A stretch of 64,000 nt of DNA, taken from the NCBI RefSeq assembly GCF_020541225.1, contig NZ_CP045889.1, positions 1,146,346-1,210,345 on the forward strand, written 5' to 3'. Position numbers and translations under genes: made by a program. The stretch comes from Candidatus Steffania adelgidicola (GTDB lineage: Bacteria; Pseudomonadota; Gammaproteobacteria; Enterobacterales; Enterobacteriaceae). Below are positions 11,728-24,266 of this stretch, one piece after another (position 1 is the stretch's first letter; each line of letters opens with the position of its first letter). Below the pieces are notes generated by a model. It was not told where the DNA came from. It made no database searches and saw only the letters and a program-made list of their open reading frames with translations.

Positions 11728-14700
11728 ATGGCCGCACCACGTTTTATTCATCTGCATATACATAGCGACTATTCTATGATCGACGGGCTGACCAAAGTTG
11801 ACGCATTGGTAAAAAAAGCGGCATCTCTGCATATGCCAGCGCTAGCTATTACCGATTTTAGCAATTTATGCGGGCTGATTAAATTTTATAACACCGCACA
11901 TAAGGCGGGTATTAAACCAATTATAGGCGTTGATTGTTTCATGCATAGTGACATGTTGGGCAATGAACTAGCGGATTTGAGTATTTTGGCAGCCAATAAT
12001 GTGGGTTACCAGCATCTAATTCTGCTAATTTCAAACGCCTACAAACGCGGATATAGCGCTGCTGGACCAGTCATCGACCGAAATTGGTTAATGAAGCATA
12101 ACGAAGGATTAATTTTACTTTCGGGCGCACGAAAAGGGGATGTTGGCAAGTACTTAATACGTGGCAAGATGTCTCAAGTAGAACAGTGTTTAGCCTTCTA
12201 CGAACTCTATTTCCCCGACCGCTATTATTTAGAACTTATCCGCACTGGTCGAGAAGAAGAAGAGCGTTATCTACACGCTGCAGTGAAATTAGCAGCTAAT
12301 CGAAACCTACCGATAGTAGCAACTAATGACGTAAGATTTAACAATGTAAGCGACTTCGATGCCCATGAGATCCGGGTAGCGATTCATGATGGATTCACTC
12401 TTAGTGATGGTAAACGACCACGCACTTATAGTCCACAGCAGTATATGCGCACCGAAGAAGAAATGTGTATACTCTTCGCTGATCTTCCGGAAGCTTTAGC
12501 GAACAGCGTAGAAATTGCTAGACGCTGTAATGTGATCATCCGTCTCGATGAATATTTCCTACCCCAATTTCCGACCGGTGAAATGTCTACTGAGGATTAC
12601 CTCATCAAATGTGCACACGCAGGTCTGGAAGACCGATTAACCCTCCTCTTTCCTCACGGCAATACACGAGAAGAAAAACGCTTTTCCTATGACGAACGTT
12701 TAGATACTGAACTCAAGGTCATAAACCAGATGGGGTTTCCAGGTTATTTTTTAATCGTGATGGAGTTTATCCAATGGTCTAAGGATAATGGGATACCTGT
12801 AGGACCTGGTCGAGGATCTGGTGCAGGCTCTTTAGTGGCCTATTCATTAAAAATTACCGACATTGATCCATTAGAGTTTGATCTACTATTCGAACGTTTT
12901 TTAAATCCAGAACGCGTATCGATGCCGGATTTTGATATTGATTTCTGCATGGAAAAACGCGATCTAGTAATTGATCACGTAGCCGAAACATACGGCCGCA
13001 ACGCGGTTTCCCAAATCATTACATTCGGTACGATGGCAGCAAAAGCGGTCATTCGTGACGTCGGGCGAGTATTGGAACATCCTTACGGTTTCGTCGATCG
13101 CATTGCGAAACTGATACCACTCGATCCTGGAATGACCCTAGAAAAAGCTTTGGTTACCGTACCGCAATTGCAAACAATCTATAATGGCGATGAAGAAGTC
13201 AAGACATTGATTGACATGGCTAAAAAGCTTGAAGGGGTGATACGAAATGCAGGCAAACATGCTGGAGGCGTGGTAATTGCACCCACTAAAATTACTGATT
13301 TTACACCACTTTACTGTGATTCTGAAGGCAACTATCCAGTTACCCAGTTCGACAAGAACGATGTGGAATGCACTGGCCTAGTAAAATTTGACTTTCTCGG
13401 CTTGCGTACTCTCACGATCATAAACTGGGCACTAGATATGATTAATTCACAACGTATACGACAAGGTCTAGAACCCATCAATATCACTACTATTCCACAA
13501 CAGGATGCAAAAAGTTTTGATATGCTGCAGCGCTCCGAAACCACTGCAATATTTCAGTTAGAATCGCGCGGTATGAAAGATCTAATTAAGCGTCTACAAC
13601 CTGATTGTTTTGAAGATATTATCGCATTAGTAGCATTATTCCGCCCCGGACCGTTACAATCAGGCATGGTAGATAACTTTATCGATCGCAAACATGGACG
13701 TGAAGCCATCTCTTATCCCGATATTGAATGGCAACACCCATCGCTTCAACCCATTCTCGAACCAACCTATGGTATCATTCTTTATCAAGAACAAGTTATG
13801 AAGATAGCCCAGGTTCTTGCAGGTTATACCCTAGGCGGTGCAGATATGCTACGACGTGCGATGGGGAAAAAGAAAACCGAAGAAATGGCTAAAGAACGCT
13901 CGGTATTTAAATCCGGAGCAGAAAGTATTGGTGTTAACGGAAAACTATCAATGAAGATCTTCGATCTTCTCGAGAAATTCGCCGGCTACGGCTTCAATAA
14001 ATCCCATTCTGCTGCCTATGCGCTAATCTCGTATCAAACGTTATGGCTAAAAACACATTATCCCGCCGAATTTATGGCGGCAGTGATGTCTGCAGATATG
14101 GACAATACTGAAAAAATAGTAGGCTTGATTGACGAATGTTTACGCATGGGTCTTAAGGTATTACCACCAGATATTAACACCGGTCAATACCATTTTTACG
14201 TTAATCAAAACGGTGAAATAGTTTACGGAATCGGAGCAATTAAAGGTGTCGGAGAAAAACCTGTTAAAATCATTATTAAGGCACGAAACCAGTACGGTCC
14301 ATTTCGTAAATTATTTGATCTATGTGCCTATGCTGATATAAAAAAAATCAACCGCCGAGTTCTTGAAAAGCTAATTATGGCTGGTGCCTTTGACCGCCTA
14401 GGTCCGCATCGCGCAGCGCTGATTCATTCTCTCAGCAGTGCTCTCAAGACTGCTAATCAACACGCTAAAACTGAGGCCATTGGTCAAGGTGACATGTTCG
14501 GCATAATTACTCAACCAATGGAAACAGTAGAGAGTGTGTATAATAGCGTGCTACCTTGGCCTGAGCAGGTACTTTTAGATCGAGAACGTGACACGCTTGG
14601 TTTCTACTTGACGGGCCACCCAATTACTCAATATCTTTACGAAATTAAACAATATACGGGTGGGATTCGTCTCAAGGATCTACACCCCACCTCACGCGGA

Positions 14701-15210
14701 ACAATAGTTATCGCAGTAGGCATAGTACTCACTACTCGAGTCATACTCACTAAGCGTGGCAACCGAATCGGCATTTGTACCTTGGACGATCATTCTGCCA
14801 GACTAGATGTACTTCTGTTTAGAAAAACACTAGAAAAATACCAGCATTTACTAAAAAAAGACCGTATTCTTATCGCTCAGGGAGAAGTGAACATTGATAA
14901 TTTTAACGGCGGTTTAAAGATGATCGCGCATGAAATCATGGACATTAATGAAGCACGTGAAAAATATGCACATGGACTTGGTATATTGCTAACCGATAAA
15001 CAAATTGATGAGCAGTTTCTAAAACGTCTCCGTTTGTCGTTAGAATTGCATAGATTTGGGACGATTCCAGTACATCTTTATTATCAACGAAAAAATATGC
15101 ATGCACGGCTTCGGTTTGGAGAAACATGGAGAGTGAAGCCCAGTGACAGTTTACTGAATGATTTGCGAACACTTGTAGGAAATGAACAGGTGAAATTAGA
15201 ATTTGATTAG
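11728..15210 (+). CDS. dnaE: DNA polymerase III alpha subunit
   Basis: Catalytic subunit of the replicative polymerase. An N-terminal PHP domain ([13 protein letters not shown]) is followed by the polymerase core with [12 protein letters not shown] and the catalytic Asp pair in [11 protein letters not shown]. The C-terminal beta-clamp-binding peptide is QGDMFG (about residue 925), and an OB-fold ends the protein. Full length at 1160 aa. Its normal upstream neighbour rnhB is dead, so dnaE now follows a 650-bp ruin and probably needs its own promoter. accA starts 11 bp downstream, as in E. coli. Confidence 0.97.
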   Translation: MAAPRFIHLHIHSDYSMIDGLTKVDALVKKAASLHMPALAITDFSNLCGLIKFYNTAHKAGIKPIIGVDCFMHSDMLGNELADLSILAANNVGYQHLILLISNAYKRGYSAAGPVIDRNWLMKHNEGLILLSGARKGDVGKYLIRGKMSQVEQCLAFYELYFPDRYYLELIRTGREEEERYLHAAVKLAANRNLPIVATNDVRFNNVSDFDAHEIRVAIHDGFTLSDGKRPRTYSPQQYMRTEEEMCILFADLPEALANSVEIARRCNVIIRLDEYFLPQFPTGEMSTEDYLIKCAHAGLEDRLTLLFPHGNTREEKRFSYDERLDTELKVINQMGFPGYFLIVMEFIQWSKDNGIPVGPGRGSGAGSLVAYSLKITDIDPLEFDLLFERFLNPERVSMPDFDIDFCMEKRDLVIDHVAETYGRNAVSQIITFGTMAAKAVIRDVGRVLEHPYGFVDRIAKLIPLDPGMTLEKALVTVPQLQTIYNGDEEVKTLIDMAKKLEGVIRNAGKHAGGVVIAPTKITDFTPLYCDSEGNYPVTQFDKNDVECTGLVKFDFLGLRTLTIINWALDMINSQRIRQGLEPINITTIPQQDAKSFDMLQRSETTAIFQLESRGMKDLIKRLQPDCFEDIIALVALFRPGPLQSGMVDNFIDRKHGREAISYPDIEWQHPSLQPILEPTYGIILYQEQVMKIAQVLAGYTLGGADMLRRAMGKKKTEEMAKERSVFKSGAESIGVNGKLSMKIFDLLEKFAGYGFNKSHSAAYALISYQTLWLKTHYPAEFMAAVMSADMDNTEKIVGLIDECLRMGLKVLPPDINTGQYHFYVNQNGEIVYGIGAIKGVGEKPVKIIIKARNQYGPFRKLFDLCAYADIKKINRRVLEKLIMAGAFDRLGPHRAALIHSLSSALKTANQHAKTEAIGQGDMFGIITQPMETVESVYNSVLPWPEQVLLDRERDTLGFYLTGHPITQYLYEIKQYTGGIRLKDLHPTSRGTIVIAVGIVLTTRVILTKRGNRIGICTLDDHSARLDVLLFRKTLEKYQHLLKKDRILIAQGEVNIDNFNGGLKMIAHEIMDINEAREKYAHGLGILLTDKQIDEQFLKRLRLSLELHRFGTIPVHLYYQRKNMHARLRFGETWRVKPSDSLLNDLRTLVGNEQVKLEFD

Positions 15211-15221
15211 TAAGGAATACT

Positions 15222-16181
15222 ATGAGTCTGAATTTTCTTGATTTTGAACAGCCAATTGCAGAGCTGGAAGCAAAAATTGATTCTCTGACAGCAGTTAGCC
15301 GTCAAGACGAAAAATTAGACATTAATTTAGATGAAGAAATTCATCGTCTACGTGAACAAAGCGTAGAGCTAACGCGAAAAATTTTTTCTGATCTGGGTGC
15401 CTGGCAAATTGCCAAGCTAGCACGACATCCAATGCGTCCTTATACACTAGATTATTTTCGCCATATTTTTACTGATTTTGACGAACTAGCCGGTGACCGC
15501 TCCTATGCCGATGATAAAGCTATTGTCGGCGGCATTGCGCGTCTAAACTCAAGACCAATTATGATCATCGGCCACCAAAAAGGACGGGAAACCAAAGAAA
15601 AAATTCGACGCAACTTTGGAATGCCAGCTCCTGAAGGTTACCGAAAGGCTCTCCGACTAATGCAGATGGCAGATCGATTCAATCTCCCACTCCTTACCTT
15701 CATTGACACCCCAGGTGCCTATCCAGGAGTGGGTGCAGAAGAGCGAGGGCAATCTGAAGCTATTGCCAAAAATCTTCGAGAAATGTCATGCCTACGGATT
15801 CCGATAATTTGCACTGTCATAGGTGAAGGCGGTTCTGGTGGCGCGCTAGCGATTGGTGTCGGTGATAAAATCAATATGCTGCAATATAGTATTTACTCGG
15901 TAATCTCTCCTGAAGGGTGCGCTTCCATTCTCTGGAAAAGTGCGGATAAAGCACCGAACGCAGCAGAGGCGATGGGAATCATCGCATCGCGCCTAAAAGA
16001 ATTAGAACTTATCGATACCATCATACCAGAGCCGCTAGGTGGTGCCCATCGTGATGTATCAACGATTGCTGCTTCTCTAAAAAAACAGCTATTAGCGGAT
16101 CTCGCCGATCTTGACGGTCTAAGTATAGAAGAATTACTGAATCGCCGTTATCACCGCCTAATGAATTACGGTTATTGCTAA
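15222..16181 (+). CDS. accA: Acetyl-CoA carboxylase carboxyltransferase subunit alpha
   Basis: Transfers CO2 from carboxybiotin to acetyl-CoA, forming malonyl-CoA for fatty acid synthesis; works with AccD, which is not in this window. 319 aa, E. coli length. A helical N terminus is followed by the crotonase-like core with [18 protein letters not shown] and [11 protein letters not shown]. Placed 11 bp after dnaE. The gene after accA in E. coli (ldcC) and its neighbours are absent. Confidence 0.96.
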   Translation: MSLNFLDFEQPIAELEAKIDSLTAVSRQDEKLDINLDEEIHRLREQSVELTRKIFSDLGAWQIAKLARHPMRPYTLDYFRHIFTDFDELAGDRSYADDKAIVGGIARLNSRPIMIIGHQKGRETKEKIRRNFGMPAPEGYRKALRLMQMADRFNLPLLTFIDTPGAYPGVGAEERGQSEAIAKNLREMSCLRIPIICTVIGEGGSGGALAIGVGDKINMLQYSIYSVISPEGCASILWKSADKAPNAAEAMGIIASRLKELELIDTIIPEPLGGAHRDVSTIAASLKKQLLADLADLDGLSIEELLNRRYHRLMNYGYC

Positions 16182-16970
16182 ACCACCAATATTAGATGTT
16201 ATGACTTATAGTGTATCAATTTTATATACTAAAAATTACCGTTTTCATTACTGGATTTTCAGTATAACCATGCTGTCATATACCTTGATGGATGTGATAA
16301 ACAGATAAAAATAATAATGCTGTATCTTCACGCCAAGATAAGAATCTTGGCTTCGAGCTTAAGTCGAACATAAGATTTAGGTTGATAACAAGCTTTCATT
16401 TATCATAACTAAATATTTAAATCACTTCCATTCGCATTCATCTTGTATAGATGATAAACATAATAAATTATTTTGTGTGGAAAATATTTTTTTACATGAG
16501 ATACAAAATCTTACGGATTTACTTATACATAAAGATAAAGCATACGAGAATATGAATTTTTATATACCTTTAAAACTAAAATTACGCACCATGTTCAGTC
16601 ACATCAATTTGTTAGTAACAAATAACATTTAAAAAGAATTATAAAGTGTCTTATTAATATGAAAAAATACAAAATATGCAAGCAATATAAATAGAACCCT
16701 ATGTGTACGAAGCTTGACATAGAATCCACTCTAGACTCAACGCGATATCTGAAGATTAATAATATAGGCGAGTTCGCTTCGAAAGGTTTCTCAACGAGAA
16801 ACTAAAGAATCAGTCACTGTATTCTAGTGAATAGGTTCGCCACTGCCCCCACCCCTGTGAGAACAGGGAGATGTATTTCATTCTACAATATAACTCGAAA
16901 AAAATGGTATCCTAAAATTATTATTAATGCAAATCACAACATTTAGCAAAGGCTCATCATGGAGTCTATC
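16182..16970. other. Gene-less AT-rich space between accA and ung
   Basis: No gene or readable pseudogene was recognised here. It holds perfect hairpins: 8-bp arms GCCAAGAT/ATCTTGGC at 16332-16351 (loop AAGA), 7-bp arms GTTTCTC/GAGAAAC at 16786-16802 (loop AAC), and 6-bp arms CCCTGT/ACAGGG at 16853-16868 with a GAGA loop. None has a following T-run. This is a synteny break: ung is not the neighbour of accA in E. coli. Confidence 0.6.
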
Positions 16971-17642
16971 ATGACACACAAGCTCACTTGGCAAGATACT
17001 CTTTCACAGGAAAAAACACTACCCTATTTCCAAAACACTCTAGATTTTATCGCTAAAGAACGGACAGCAGGAATTACCATCTATCCGCCAGATAAGGATG
17101 TCTTCAATGCCTTTCGTTTTACAGAATTAAATGCGGTAAAAGTGGTCATCTTAGGACAGGATCCTTATCACGGTCCTAGTCAAGCGCATGGACTTGCTTT
17201 TTCTGTCAACCTAAGCGTGCCTATCCCACCTTCGTTACTTAATATTTATAGAGAATTAGCTCGGGATATTTCTGGATTTCTTATACCAAAACACGGTTGT
17301 TTACAGCAATGGACACAACAGGGAGTCTTCTTACTCAATACGGTGCTGACGGTGGAAGCGGGGAAAGCCCATTCTCACGGTAACCTGGGTTGGAAAATAT
17401 TTACTGATAAAGTAATTGAAATACTCAACATACACCGTGAAGGAATCATTTTTTTGTTATGGGGTGCCGAGGCTCAAAAAAAAGCCGGTCTTATTGACTT
17501 AAGACGTCACCATATTCTCAAAACAGCACATCCCTCCCCCTTATCCGCCCATCGCGGATTTTTTAACTGTCATCATTTCTCCCGAACTAACACTCTGCTT
17601 AAACAGCACAACCAGCAACCTATCGACTGGAGAGTAACTTAA
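16971..17642 (+). CDS. ung: Uracil-DNA glycosylase
   Basis: Removes uracil arising in DNA by cytosine deamination or misincorporation, starting base excision repair. The water-activating motif GQDPYHG has its Asp at residue 64 and the [10 protein letters not shown] loop is present. I chose ATG 16971 over the in-frame ATG at 16959 because GGAG at 16961-16964 is well spaced and the catalytic Asp then has the E. coli number (64). 223 aa (E. coli 229). It stands alone between two gene-less spaces; one of the few repair genes here that is intact, in contrast to mutT and rnhB. Confidence 0.96.
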   Translation: MTHKLTWQDTLSQEKTLPYFQNTLDFIAKERTAGITIYPPDKDVFNAFRFTELNAVKVVILGQDPYHGPSQAHGLAFSVNLSVPIPPSLLNIYRELARDISGFLIPKHGCLQQWTQQGVFLLNTVLTVEAGKAHSHGNLGWKIFTDKVIEILNIHREGIIFLLWGAEAQKKAGLIDLRRHHILKTAHPSPLSAHRGFFNCHHFSRTNTLLKQHNQQPIDWRVT

Positions 17643-19044
17643 GCAACAGATTAATTTAAAATTTCGAGACTAAGAAGATAATTATCTGTGTTGCAGACAT
17701 AGATAATATTTTTATATGGCTACTTAAACTTTATTGGATGGTAAATGAAATTATATTTCACTAAGCACTGCTTCAGTGCTTAAGCAGTAATACTAGCGTG
17801 GAATATTATATCTTTTTATAAAATACTTTGTAACTTCAAAGCCTTAATAAGGCTAAACTAGAGATGACGCACGCTTATTATTTTTCTGAAGTACAACTTC
17901 AACCGAAAATATACTCCTCCGTTCTAAATACGGAGATATGCTATCATAATATTTTCTCTACATCAAATCTTCTATCAGCTATGTTCCCAGAACAATACAC
18001 TTCACCACTTTCGTTATAGTAAAAATATTTTAACTCTAGATCTTCTGTCGCAAAGTTCGCCTATCATGGGCAAAAACAATAAAAACTCCAGAGTGAAGAA
18101 ATACCACAAGTATCCCGATAATGCGCTTGAATACTATATTTTAACTTTTATACACAACATCATAATCGCTGAGACGTATGACAGCGACGATACTACTGAT
18201 CTGAAGAAAAAGGCAATCCTGCCTAATTATTTTTAGACTGTATTGTATATAATACACTCATAATATGTGCTTTGGATAAAAGTATCCATGCGATCTATAA
18301 ATAGATATATCCACTATATTAGTATAACTAATATATTTGTATGCAAAAAAGACACCTATAATTTATCAGATCACATATGAAGCAAAGGCATTGCTCATTA
18401 GAAAAGTACTATAATTTAAATTTATATATTCATGATCAATATCTTCCTCCTAAAACCATCTCATTATACTGTTTCAAACAGTACATGATCTCCTTTACTT
18501 TTAGGAAATCTTAATTTTTCATACATGATGAATGAGAGAAATATTGTTTTTAACTTTTCTTTCGCGATGTCTTATCTACACCGGTTTAACATGGTAATTA
18601 GGAACTTCAATAGTTTTTTTCAAAGAATTTAATCCTTTGACAATACCTTGTAATTATTTATATACTTCCACACACTGCTTTAAAAGCAGGCATATATCAT
18701 ACAGTAGTAAGTCAAATTTCCAAAGAATTCATGGAGATATCTCTCATAATTTATTTTTGATTAACTTTAAGAATGAAGCATCGGAAAGTTATGTCGATTT
18801 TAGCATGACTCTTACTTAACAACATTTCATTCCCCCATGCCACCCTAAAAACATTAAAGTCAAACTGTTAAAATTGTCGAGTATATATGCTGTTGAGTGA
18901 CATATTCAACTTTCACCACTGATAAACGGGAGTACCAAATACCACTAGCTACATACGTCATACATCTAAAGATGCCATCAACCTTAAGGGTTAAGCAGGG
19001 TATTACTGCTTACTGGTTGATTACTAATCATATCAAGAATAACT
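17643..19044. other. Gene-less space between ung and rsmH
   Basis: 1.4 kb without a credible gene. In E. coli cra and mraZ lie upstream of rsmH. A short segment near 18910-18950 (DKREYQIPLATY) is vaguely like the MraZ N terminus, but this is too weak to call. Two perfect hairpins stand out: TAAGCACTG/CAGTGCTTA at 17762-17782 (loop CTT) and TATATTAGT/ACTAATATA at 18315-18335 (loop ATA). The 60-62 codon open frames at 18637 and 18897 show no recognisable protein. Confidence 0.55.
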
Positions 19045-20016
19045 ATGTCAAAATATCATTTACATACCACCGTATTACTCAATGAGGCAGTAAACAGCCT
19101 GAATCTCCGTTCCGATGGCATTTATTTAGATGGAACTTTTGGTCGTGGTGGGCACTCACGTCTTATTTTATCAAGACTGGCACCGAAAGGAAAATTGTTC
19201 GCGATCGATTGCGATCCCCTGGCAGTTCAAGCAGCACAAACCATTAATGATGCGCGTTTTACTATTATCCATGGATCTTTTTCTGGCATAGTAGATTACA
19301 TGACAACATGGAACTTGCTAGGCCGAGTTGACGGAATATTATTAGATTTTGGCGTCTCATCGACGCAGATCGATGATCCGGACCGTGGTTTTTCATTTAT
19401 GCATGACGGGCCGCTAGATATGCGTATGGATACTACACGCACTCAATCTGCCTCCGAATGGCTAGCAAAAGCATCGGAGAAGGAGATCGCCTGGGTCTTA
19501 AAGACCTTCGGTGAAGAACGCTTTGCAAAGCGTATTTCTCAGGCTATTGTTCTACGAAATCGCCAGAAACTCATAACACGTACTTTTGAACTTGCATCGT
19601 TAATTGTCGATACCATCCCATTTCCCGATAAACATAAGCATCCAGCAAGACGAAGCTTCCAAGCTATCCGCATATATATTAACCGTGAGCTTGAAGAAAT
19701 CGAACGAGTACTAAAGGGCACTCTAAAAGTTCTGGCCCCCGGCGGCAGACTGTCAATCATTAGCTTTCATTCACTAGAAGATCGTCTAGTGAAGCATTTT
19801 ATTCGTCAATACAGTCAAAGACCACAAATCCTGGCAGGACTCCCACTTACAGAAATGCAAATTTCAAGACAGTACACTGATCATCGTCAATTGAAAGCAA
19901 TCGGGAGAATAACGCCTTCATTACAAGAGGTAAATAATAATCCTCGGGCGAGAAGTGCGCTGCTTCGGTTCGCTGAGAAACTGCCACAATTACCAATAAC
20001 ACATGGTAAAGCCTAA
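19045..20016 (+). CDS. rsmH: 16S rRNA m4C1402 methyltransferase RsmH
   Basis: SAM-dependent N4-methylation of C1402 in the 16S rRNA decoding centre; first surviving gene of the dcw cluster (old name mraW). The SAM-binding region [12 protein letters not shown], the LDFGVSS motif, and the C-terminal [15 protein letters not shown] and [10 protein letters not shown] motifs are complete. 323 aa (E. coli 313). mraZ, normally just upstream, is gone, and the ftsL and ftsI copies downstream are dead. Confidence 0.96.
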   Translation: MSKYHLHTTVLLNEAVNSLNLRSDGIYLDGTFGRGGHSRLILSRLAPKGKLFAIDCDPLAVQAAQTINDARFTIIHGSFSGIVDYMTTWNLLGRVDGILLDFGVSSTQIDDPDRGFSFMHDGPLDMRMDTTRTQSASEWLAKASEKEIAWVLKTFGEERFAKRISQAIVLRNRQKLITRTFELASLIVDTIPFPDKHKHPARRSFQAIRIYINRELEEIERVLKGTLKVLAPGGRLSIISFHSLEDRLVKHFIRQYSQRPQILAGLPLTEMQISRQYTDHRQLKAIGRITPSLQEVNNNPRARSALLRFAEKLPQLPITHGKA

Positions 20017-20160
20017 GTGAGATTATTTTTAATACTATGCCAAAACAAGGAAAGTGGTAACTGCTTTCACCACTGTTTTACTCAATTGTTTTTGAAAATC
20101 ACTGATCAAACTCATCATGTCACGAATGAATATGTTTGATAATTAAAACCATAAGACTAT
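20017..20160 (+). pseudogene. ftsL: Cell division protein FtsL remnant
   Basis: Directly follows rsmH, where ftsL lies in E. coli. In one frame at 20059-20130 the peptide NCFHHCFTQLFLKITDQTHH lines up without gaps with the E. coli FtsL membrane segment and its following TAHHT: both cysteines and the His-His pair fall at the same spacing. The rest is broken by stops and frameshifts. FtsL is a bitopic divisome protein that, with FtsB and FtsQ, activates FtsWI. The end is not defined. Confidence 0.55.
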
Positions 20161-21416
20161 TCTTATCATAGAATATCTTTATATATAGCCCATAAACCCA
20201 TCACAAAAATATTTTTTTTCGCAGTAATCTAGATAAATCAATATATCGATAAATGCTCGATATATTGATTTAATGTAAGTATCAATAGAAAAAAACAAAC
20301 TCTACCTCTAGTATTTCTGATTACCATATCATCATGATCCTTATCATCTCACTATAAGTAACACTTCGGCTGTTATATCTTTATCGCATCACTTATACAG
20401 AGGGAATGCGCCACTAAAAGATAATATGTATCACGAATACCACCGGCTTCTTCTCCCGCCCAAAATAATAGGAGATCCCACCGATTCTCTGCTAACGATC
20501 GGTTACAACAATCAAATTGATTTGATAGACCTAAATGATCATAGGGAATAAGCCTTAACCAACATCAGCATAGATATGCTGTCTAATATAATTATTACAT
20601 AATATTTTCATATCAGACTTACAGTCAATTTATAATGCTCATAATTAATTTACCATTTGATGGTATATAATTAATAGCTATTAAATTTAAGATACATTAG
20701 GTTACTCTAAATAAACTATAACTGGAATGTTAAAAAAAACACCAATCTGGGGTGCAACTCTGCTACTATCAACGTATCCGGAATTAACGCACGCCTGAGC
20801 GTCAACTAGGAAGAAATACAGAGAGCTAGTCCAAAAAAAACTTATCATCACTTATTGTCCTATCAATCACGTTGTTTCAATGTGCATGAAAAAATACTTT
20901 CTCTTTCCACGACATACTTATAGTGACTTTCTTACAATGAGTGCGTTAACGCTAGAATCGGCGATATAGGTATGCTGAGAGAACTCTATATCACCTATCT
21001 TGTTCTCTTCTGACCCAAAGAACACATCTTTCTTATATCGATAAGACACGATATATTAGACATAACAGCAATCTTAAAACTACTAGTAGTAGTGCCCTGA
21101 ACATCTAGCATCAAGGCCATCATATTGCTATCAATAGCCACACTACCCAAAAGAACATATCAAATGACAATTATATCAATCAATATAACCACCTAGATCA
21201 CCTTGGGGGGCAGTTCTATCAGTAATCTAATATTTACCGCTGATCATGGTGACAACTGCCCTACAAGCCAGCACATTCTACAGTAGAGTACCATTACATC
21301 AATATTCATTGCCATCATGTAATGGAAAATTGCGCAATATAAACATAGATCCAGATGTACTAGCGCAATTCGGAAAACGATCCTACACGCTCGTTAATAA
21401 TCGAAAGAGGCATTAG
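20161..21416 (+). pseudogene. ftsI: Septal transpeptidase FtsI (PBP3) remnant
   Basis: Occupies the ftsI position before murE. The 3' end is the clearest part: at 21324-21362 the frame reads GKLRNINIDPDVL, matching E. coli GVLRTMNIEPDAL, and it continues to a TAG at 21414-21416 that overlaps the murE GTG. Upstream, QASTFYSRV matches QAGKYYGGAV. Near 20958 IGDIGMLRELYIT matches IGSYGIYRPLSIT. No continuous frame exists, and I could not find the SxxK or KTG motifs. FtsI is the septum-specific peptidoglycan transpeptidase. The 5' boundary is uncertain. Confidence 0.85.
20234..20272. repeat. Perfect 16-bp inverted repeat, 7-nt loop
   Basis: The left arm TAAATCAATATATCGA (20234-20249) is the exact reverse complement of 20257-20272; the loop is 20250-20256. 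It lies in the decayed ftsL/ftsI DNA, has no T-run after it and is not next to a live gene end, so a terminator role is unlikely. Confidence 0.9.
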
Positions 21417-22912
21417 TGGAAAATCGTAATTTGAGCAATCTACTCGCGCCTTGGGTGCCTAATGCTCCGAATCGCATGCTGAAGGAAATGACACTGGACA
21501 GCCGTCATGCAGCCACAGGCGATCTATTTTTAGCTATTTCTGGATATCAGACAGATGGACGGCGCTATATTCTCCAAGCCATCGCGCAAGGTGTCTCCGC
21601 AGTTATTGCACAAACGAACTCTGAGGCCGAAGAAGGTAAAATCTATGAGCTAAATGGCATCCCTCTCATTTTTTTACATCGTCTGCATGAACGGTTATCC
21701 GCGCTGGCTGGACGTTTTTATGATCAGCCCTCTTGGGCACTTCGCCTGGTTGGCGTTACCGGTACCAATGGTAAAACCACTACCGCTCATCTTTTAGCAC
21801 AGTGGGCAAAATTACTAGGAGAGGTAAGCTCCGTCATGGGGACTATAGGCAACGGCATGATTGGACATATGCGACCTGCCGCACATACTACTGCCTTAGC
21901 CAATGAAGTGCAAAAAACACTATCACAGCTGCATCAGAAAGGCGCGAGCTTTACAGCTATGGAAGTCTCCTCTCACGGCCTAGTACAGCACCGAGTCAAC
22001 GCGTTGCACTTTTCTGCCGCAATTTTCACTAATCTAAGTCGTGACCACCTAGATTATCATGGTGATATGAAGCAGTATGAAGCGGCAAAATGGCGACTAT
22101 TAAATGAACTAGACGTTGGTCTGCGAATCATCAACATTGATGATACTATCGGCCGGCGATGGCTATATAAGCTACCAGAGGCAATTGCCGTATCAATCCA
22201 CAGCAATTTGCCCACTCAATGGAAGGGGGGATGGTTATGCGCGTCTAAAATAGAGTATCATTCGCGCGGAACGGATATTTCCTTTCGCTCTAGCTGGGGA
22301 GACGGAACCATCCAGAGTCCATTGCTTGGAGAATTCAACGTTAGCAATCTGCTACTAGCGCTAACAACGCTACTCGGACTCGGCTACTCACTACGACAAC
22401 TTCTTGACACGGCTGACCATCTACAATCAGTGTTTGGACGTATGGAAATGTTTTACGCCCCTGGCTATCCTCAAACATTAGTTGATTATGCTCACACCCC
22501 TGATGCACTAGAAAAAGCATTGATAGCAGCTAGGCTTCATTGCTACGGTAAACTCTGGTGCGTTTTTGGTTGCGGTGGCGATCGCGATAAAGGTAAGCGG
22601 CCGCTAATGGGAGCTGTAGCCGAGCAATATGCCGATCGGGTAATCATTACCAATGACAATCCGCGGGGGGAGGCTGAACAGGATATTATTAACAATATTA
22701 AAAGTGGGTTACTAGATGTGAACCGTACCCAGGTAATTGCAAGCCGTGTAGAGGCGGTAACCAGCGCTATAATGGAAGCTTCGCCGACAGATATAGTCCT
22801 AGTAGCCGGGAAAGGCCATGAAGATTATCAAATCATTCATCAGAAGCGGTTGGTCTATTCAGACCGTACCACGGTTGCAAAAATATTAGGGTGTTGGCAT
22901 GATTCCATTTAA
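21416..22912 (+). CDS. murE: UDP-MurNAc-L-Ala-D-Glu:meso-DAP ligase
   Basis: Adds meso-diaminopimelate to the growing muropeptide. The GTG start overlaps the old ftsI stop. ATP loop [12 protein letters not shown], central [10 protein letters not shown], and the DAP-recognition motif DNPR in [11 protein letters not shown] are present, so the substrate should be DAP rather than lysine. 498 aa (E. coli 495). Overlaps murF by 14 nt. It shows that the cell, or a partner, still supplies DAP and D-Glu. Confidence 0.96.
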   Translation: MENRNLSNLLAPWVPNAPNRMLKEMTLDSRHAATGDLFLAISGYQTDGRRYILQAIAQGVSAVIAQTNSEAEEGKIYELNGIPLIFLHRLHERLSALAGRFYDQPSWALRLVGVTGTNGKTTTAHLLAQWAKLLGEVSSVMGTIGNGMIGHMRPAAHTTALANEVQKTLSQLHQKGASFTAMEVSSHGLVQHRVNALHFSAAIFTNLSRDHLDYHGDMKQYEAAKWRLLNELDVGLRIINIDDTIGRRWLYKLPEAIAVSIHSNLPTQWKGGWLCASKIEYHSRGTDISFRSSWGDGTIQSPLLGEFNVSNLLLALTTLLGLGYSLRQLLDTADHLQSVFGRMEMFYAPGYPQTLVDYAHTPDALEKALIAARLHCYGKLWCVFGCGGDRDKGKRPLMGAVAEQYADRVIITNDNPRGEAEQDIINNIKSGLLDVNRTQVIASRVEAVTSAIMEASPTDIVLVAGKGHEDYQIIHQKRLVYSDRTTVAKILGCWHDSI

Positions 22913-24266
22913 TCTTAATACCATGGCACACATTCTTAACGCCGAATTGGTAGGCGAAAATCACATTATCTTAAATGTAATCACCGACTCCCGAAGCATC
23001 GACCAAAGAGAAAGATGTTTATTTATTGCGCTGCAAGGGAAGCGATTCGACGCTCATGATTTTGCTAAAGAAGCCATCGAAAATACTGCTACAGCGCTCC
23101 TAGTTAATCGTCGATTATCTCTAGATGTACCTCAGTTGATTGTCTCTGATACTTACCAAGCCCTAGGAAAAATTGGTGCATGGATACGCCAGCAAGTACC
23201 GGCAAGAATTATCGCCTTGACAGGTTCTTCTGGAAAAACCTCAGTGAAGGAAATGACCGCCACAATCCTGAAAGAATGCGGTTGCGTCCTTGCAACAGAG
23301 CAGAATGATAACAACTATATCGGTGTATCCCAGACACTGCTGCGTTTAACGCAGGAACATGATTTTGCAGTTATTGAGCTAGGCGCCAATAATCTTGGTG
23401 AGATCGCTCGAGCTACTGATCTGGTACATCCAGAAACTGCCCTGGTAAACAATCTTTCTGAGGCACATATAGCCGGATTCGGTTCACTGTCGAATATCGC
23501 AAAGGCCAAAGGTGAGATCTTTACTGGTCTTCAGATAAACGGACGAGGCATCTTTAATGCTGATAGCCATGCTTGGGCACGCTGGAAGAAGATTCTAATC
23601 CATAAAAAAGTCTGGAGTTTCAGTATTAATACCCAGAAGAATACCAATTTTTTTGCTAGTGATATTATAAGTGATCAGAAAGGGATACATTTTATTCTGC
23701 ATAGTCCGAAAGGAACATGCCCAATATCACTGCCTTTACTAGGCAAGCATAATGCCGCTAATGCCTTGGCTGCCGCTGCATTGGCGATGTCGGTTGGGGC
23801 CGGGTTAAAGGCAGTGTCTAGCGGATTGGCAAAAGTGAAATCCATCTCGGGACGACTATTCCCCATACAACTTGGCCCTGGTCAACTGTTACTTGACGAC
23901 ACCTATAACGCCAACGTTGGGTCCATGACTGCTGGCGTACAAGTTCTTGCAGATATGCCGGGGTATCGCGTAATGGTGGTAGGTGATATGACGGAATTAG
24001 GAGAACAATCGGATGCCTCTCATCGACAGGTCGGCACAGCCATTACCTTGACTACTATTGATGAAGTATTAAGCATTGGCAACCGAAGTTACCTTATTGG
24101 TGAGGCCAGTGGCCGAAATAAACATTTTCAAGATAAAGCGGCGCTTACCGCTTACCTAGCGCTACTGCTTTCCCAGCAAGCAGTAATAACTATATTAGTT
24201 AAGGGTTCACGTTGTGCAAAAATGGAACAAATTGTACACACTTTACAGGAGAAAGCAGTATGTTAG
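22899..24266 (+). CDS. murF: UDP-MurNAc-tripeptide:D-Ala-D-Ala ligase
   Basis: Completes the UDP-MurNAc-pentapeptide. ATP-binding motif [14 protein letters not shown], Mur central domain and [11 protein letters not shown] are intact; 455 aa (E. coli 452). It overlaps murE by 14 nt and mraY by 7 nt, so translation is coupled. Its substrate D-Ala-D-Ala must come from a ligase outside this window, because ddlB is missing from its usual place after murC. Confidence 0.95.
   Translation: MIPFNLNTMAHILNAELVGENHIILNVITDSRSIDQRERCLFIALQGKRFDAHDFAKEAIENTATALLVNRRLSLDVPQLIVSDTYQALGKIGAWIRQQVPARIIALTGSSGKTSVKEMTATILKECGCVLATEQNDNNYIGVSQTLLRLTQEHDFAVIELGANNLGEIARATDLVHPETALVNNLSEAHIAGFGSLSNIAKAKGEIFTGLQINGRGIFNADSHAWARWKKILIHKKVWSFSINTQKNTNFFASDIISDQKGIHFILHSPKGTCPISLPLLGKHNAANALAAAALAMSVGAGLKAVSSGLAKVKSISGRLFPIQLGPGQLLLDDTYNANVGSMTAGVQVLADMPGYRVMVVGDMTELGEQSDASHRQVGTAITLTTIDEVLSIGNRSYLIGEASGRNKHFQDKAALTAYLALLLSQQAVITILVKGSRCAKMEQIVHTLQEKAVC

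Noticed and set aside
16770-16870. tRNA-like or small-RNA-like segment before ung (GGTTCG, CCCCCACC and a GNRA hairpin).
   Set aside because: No matching 5' acceptor strand, and no conserved core of 4.5S, 6S, tmRNA or RNase P RNA could be found.
18637-18819. 60-codon open frame between ung and rsmH.
   Set aside because: No family resemblance, no ribosome-binding site, and base composition like the surrounding decayed DNA.
18897-19044. Possible MraZ N-terminal remnant upstream of rsmH.
   Set aside because: Only a dozen loosely similar residues; too short and too weak to call, although the position fits.
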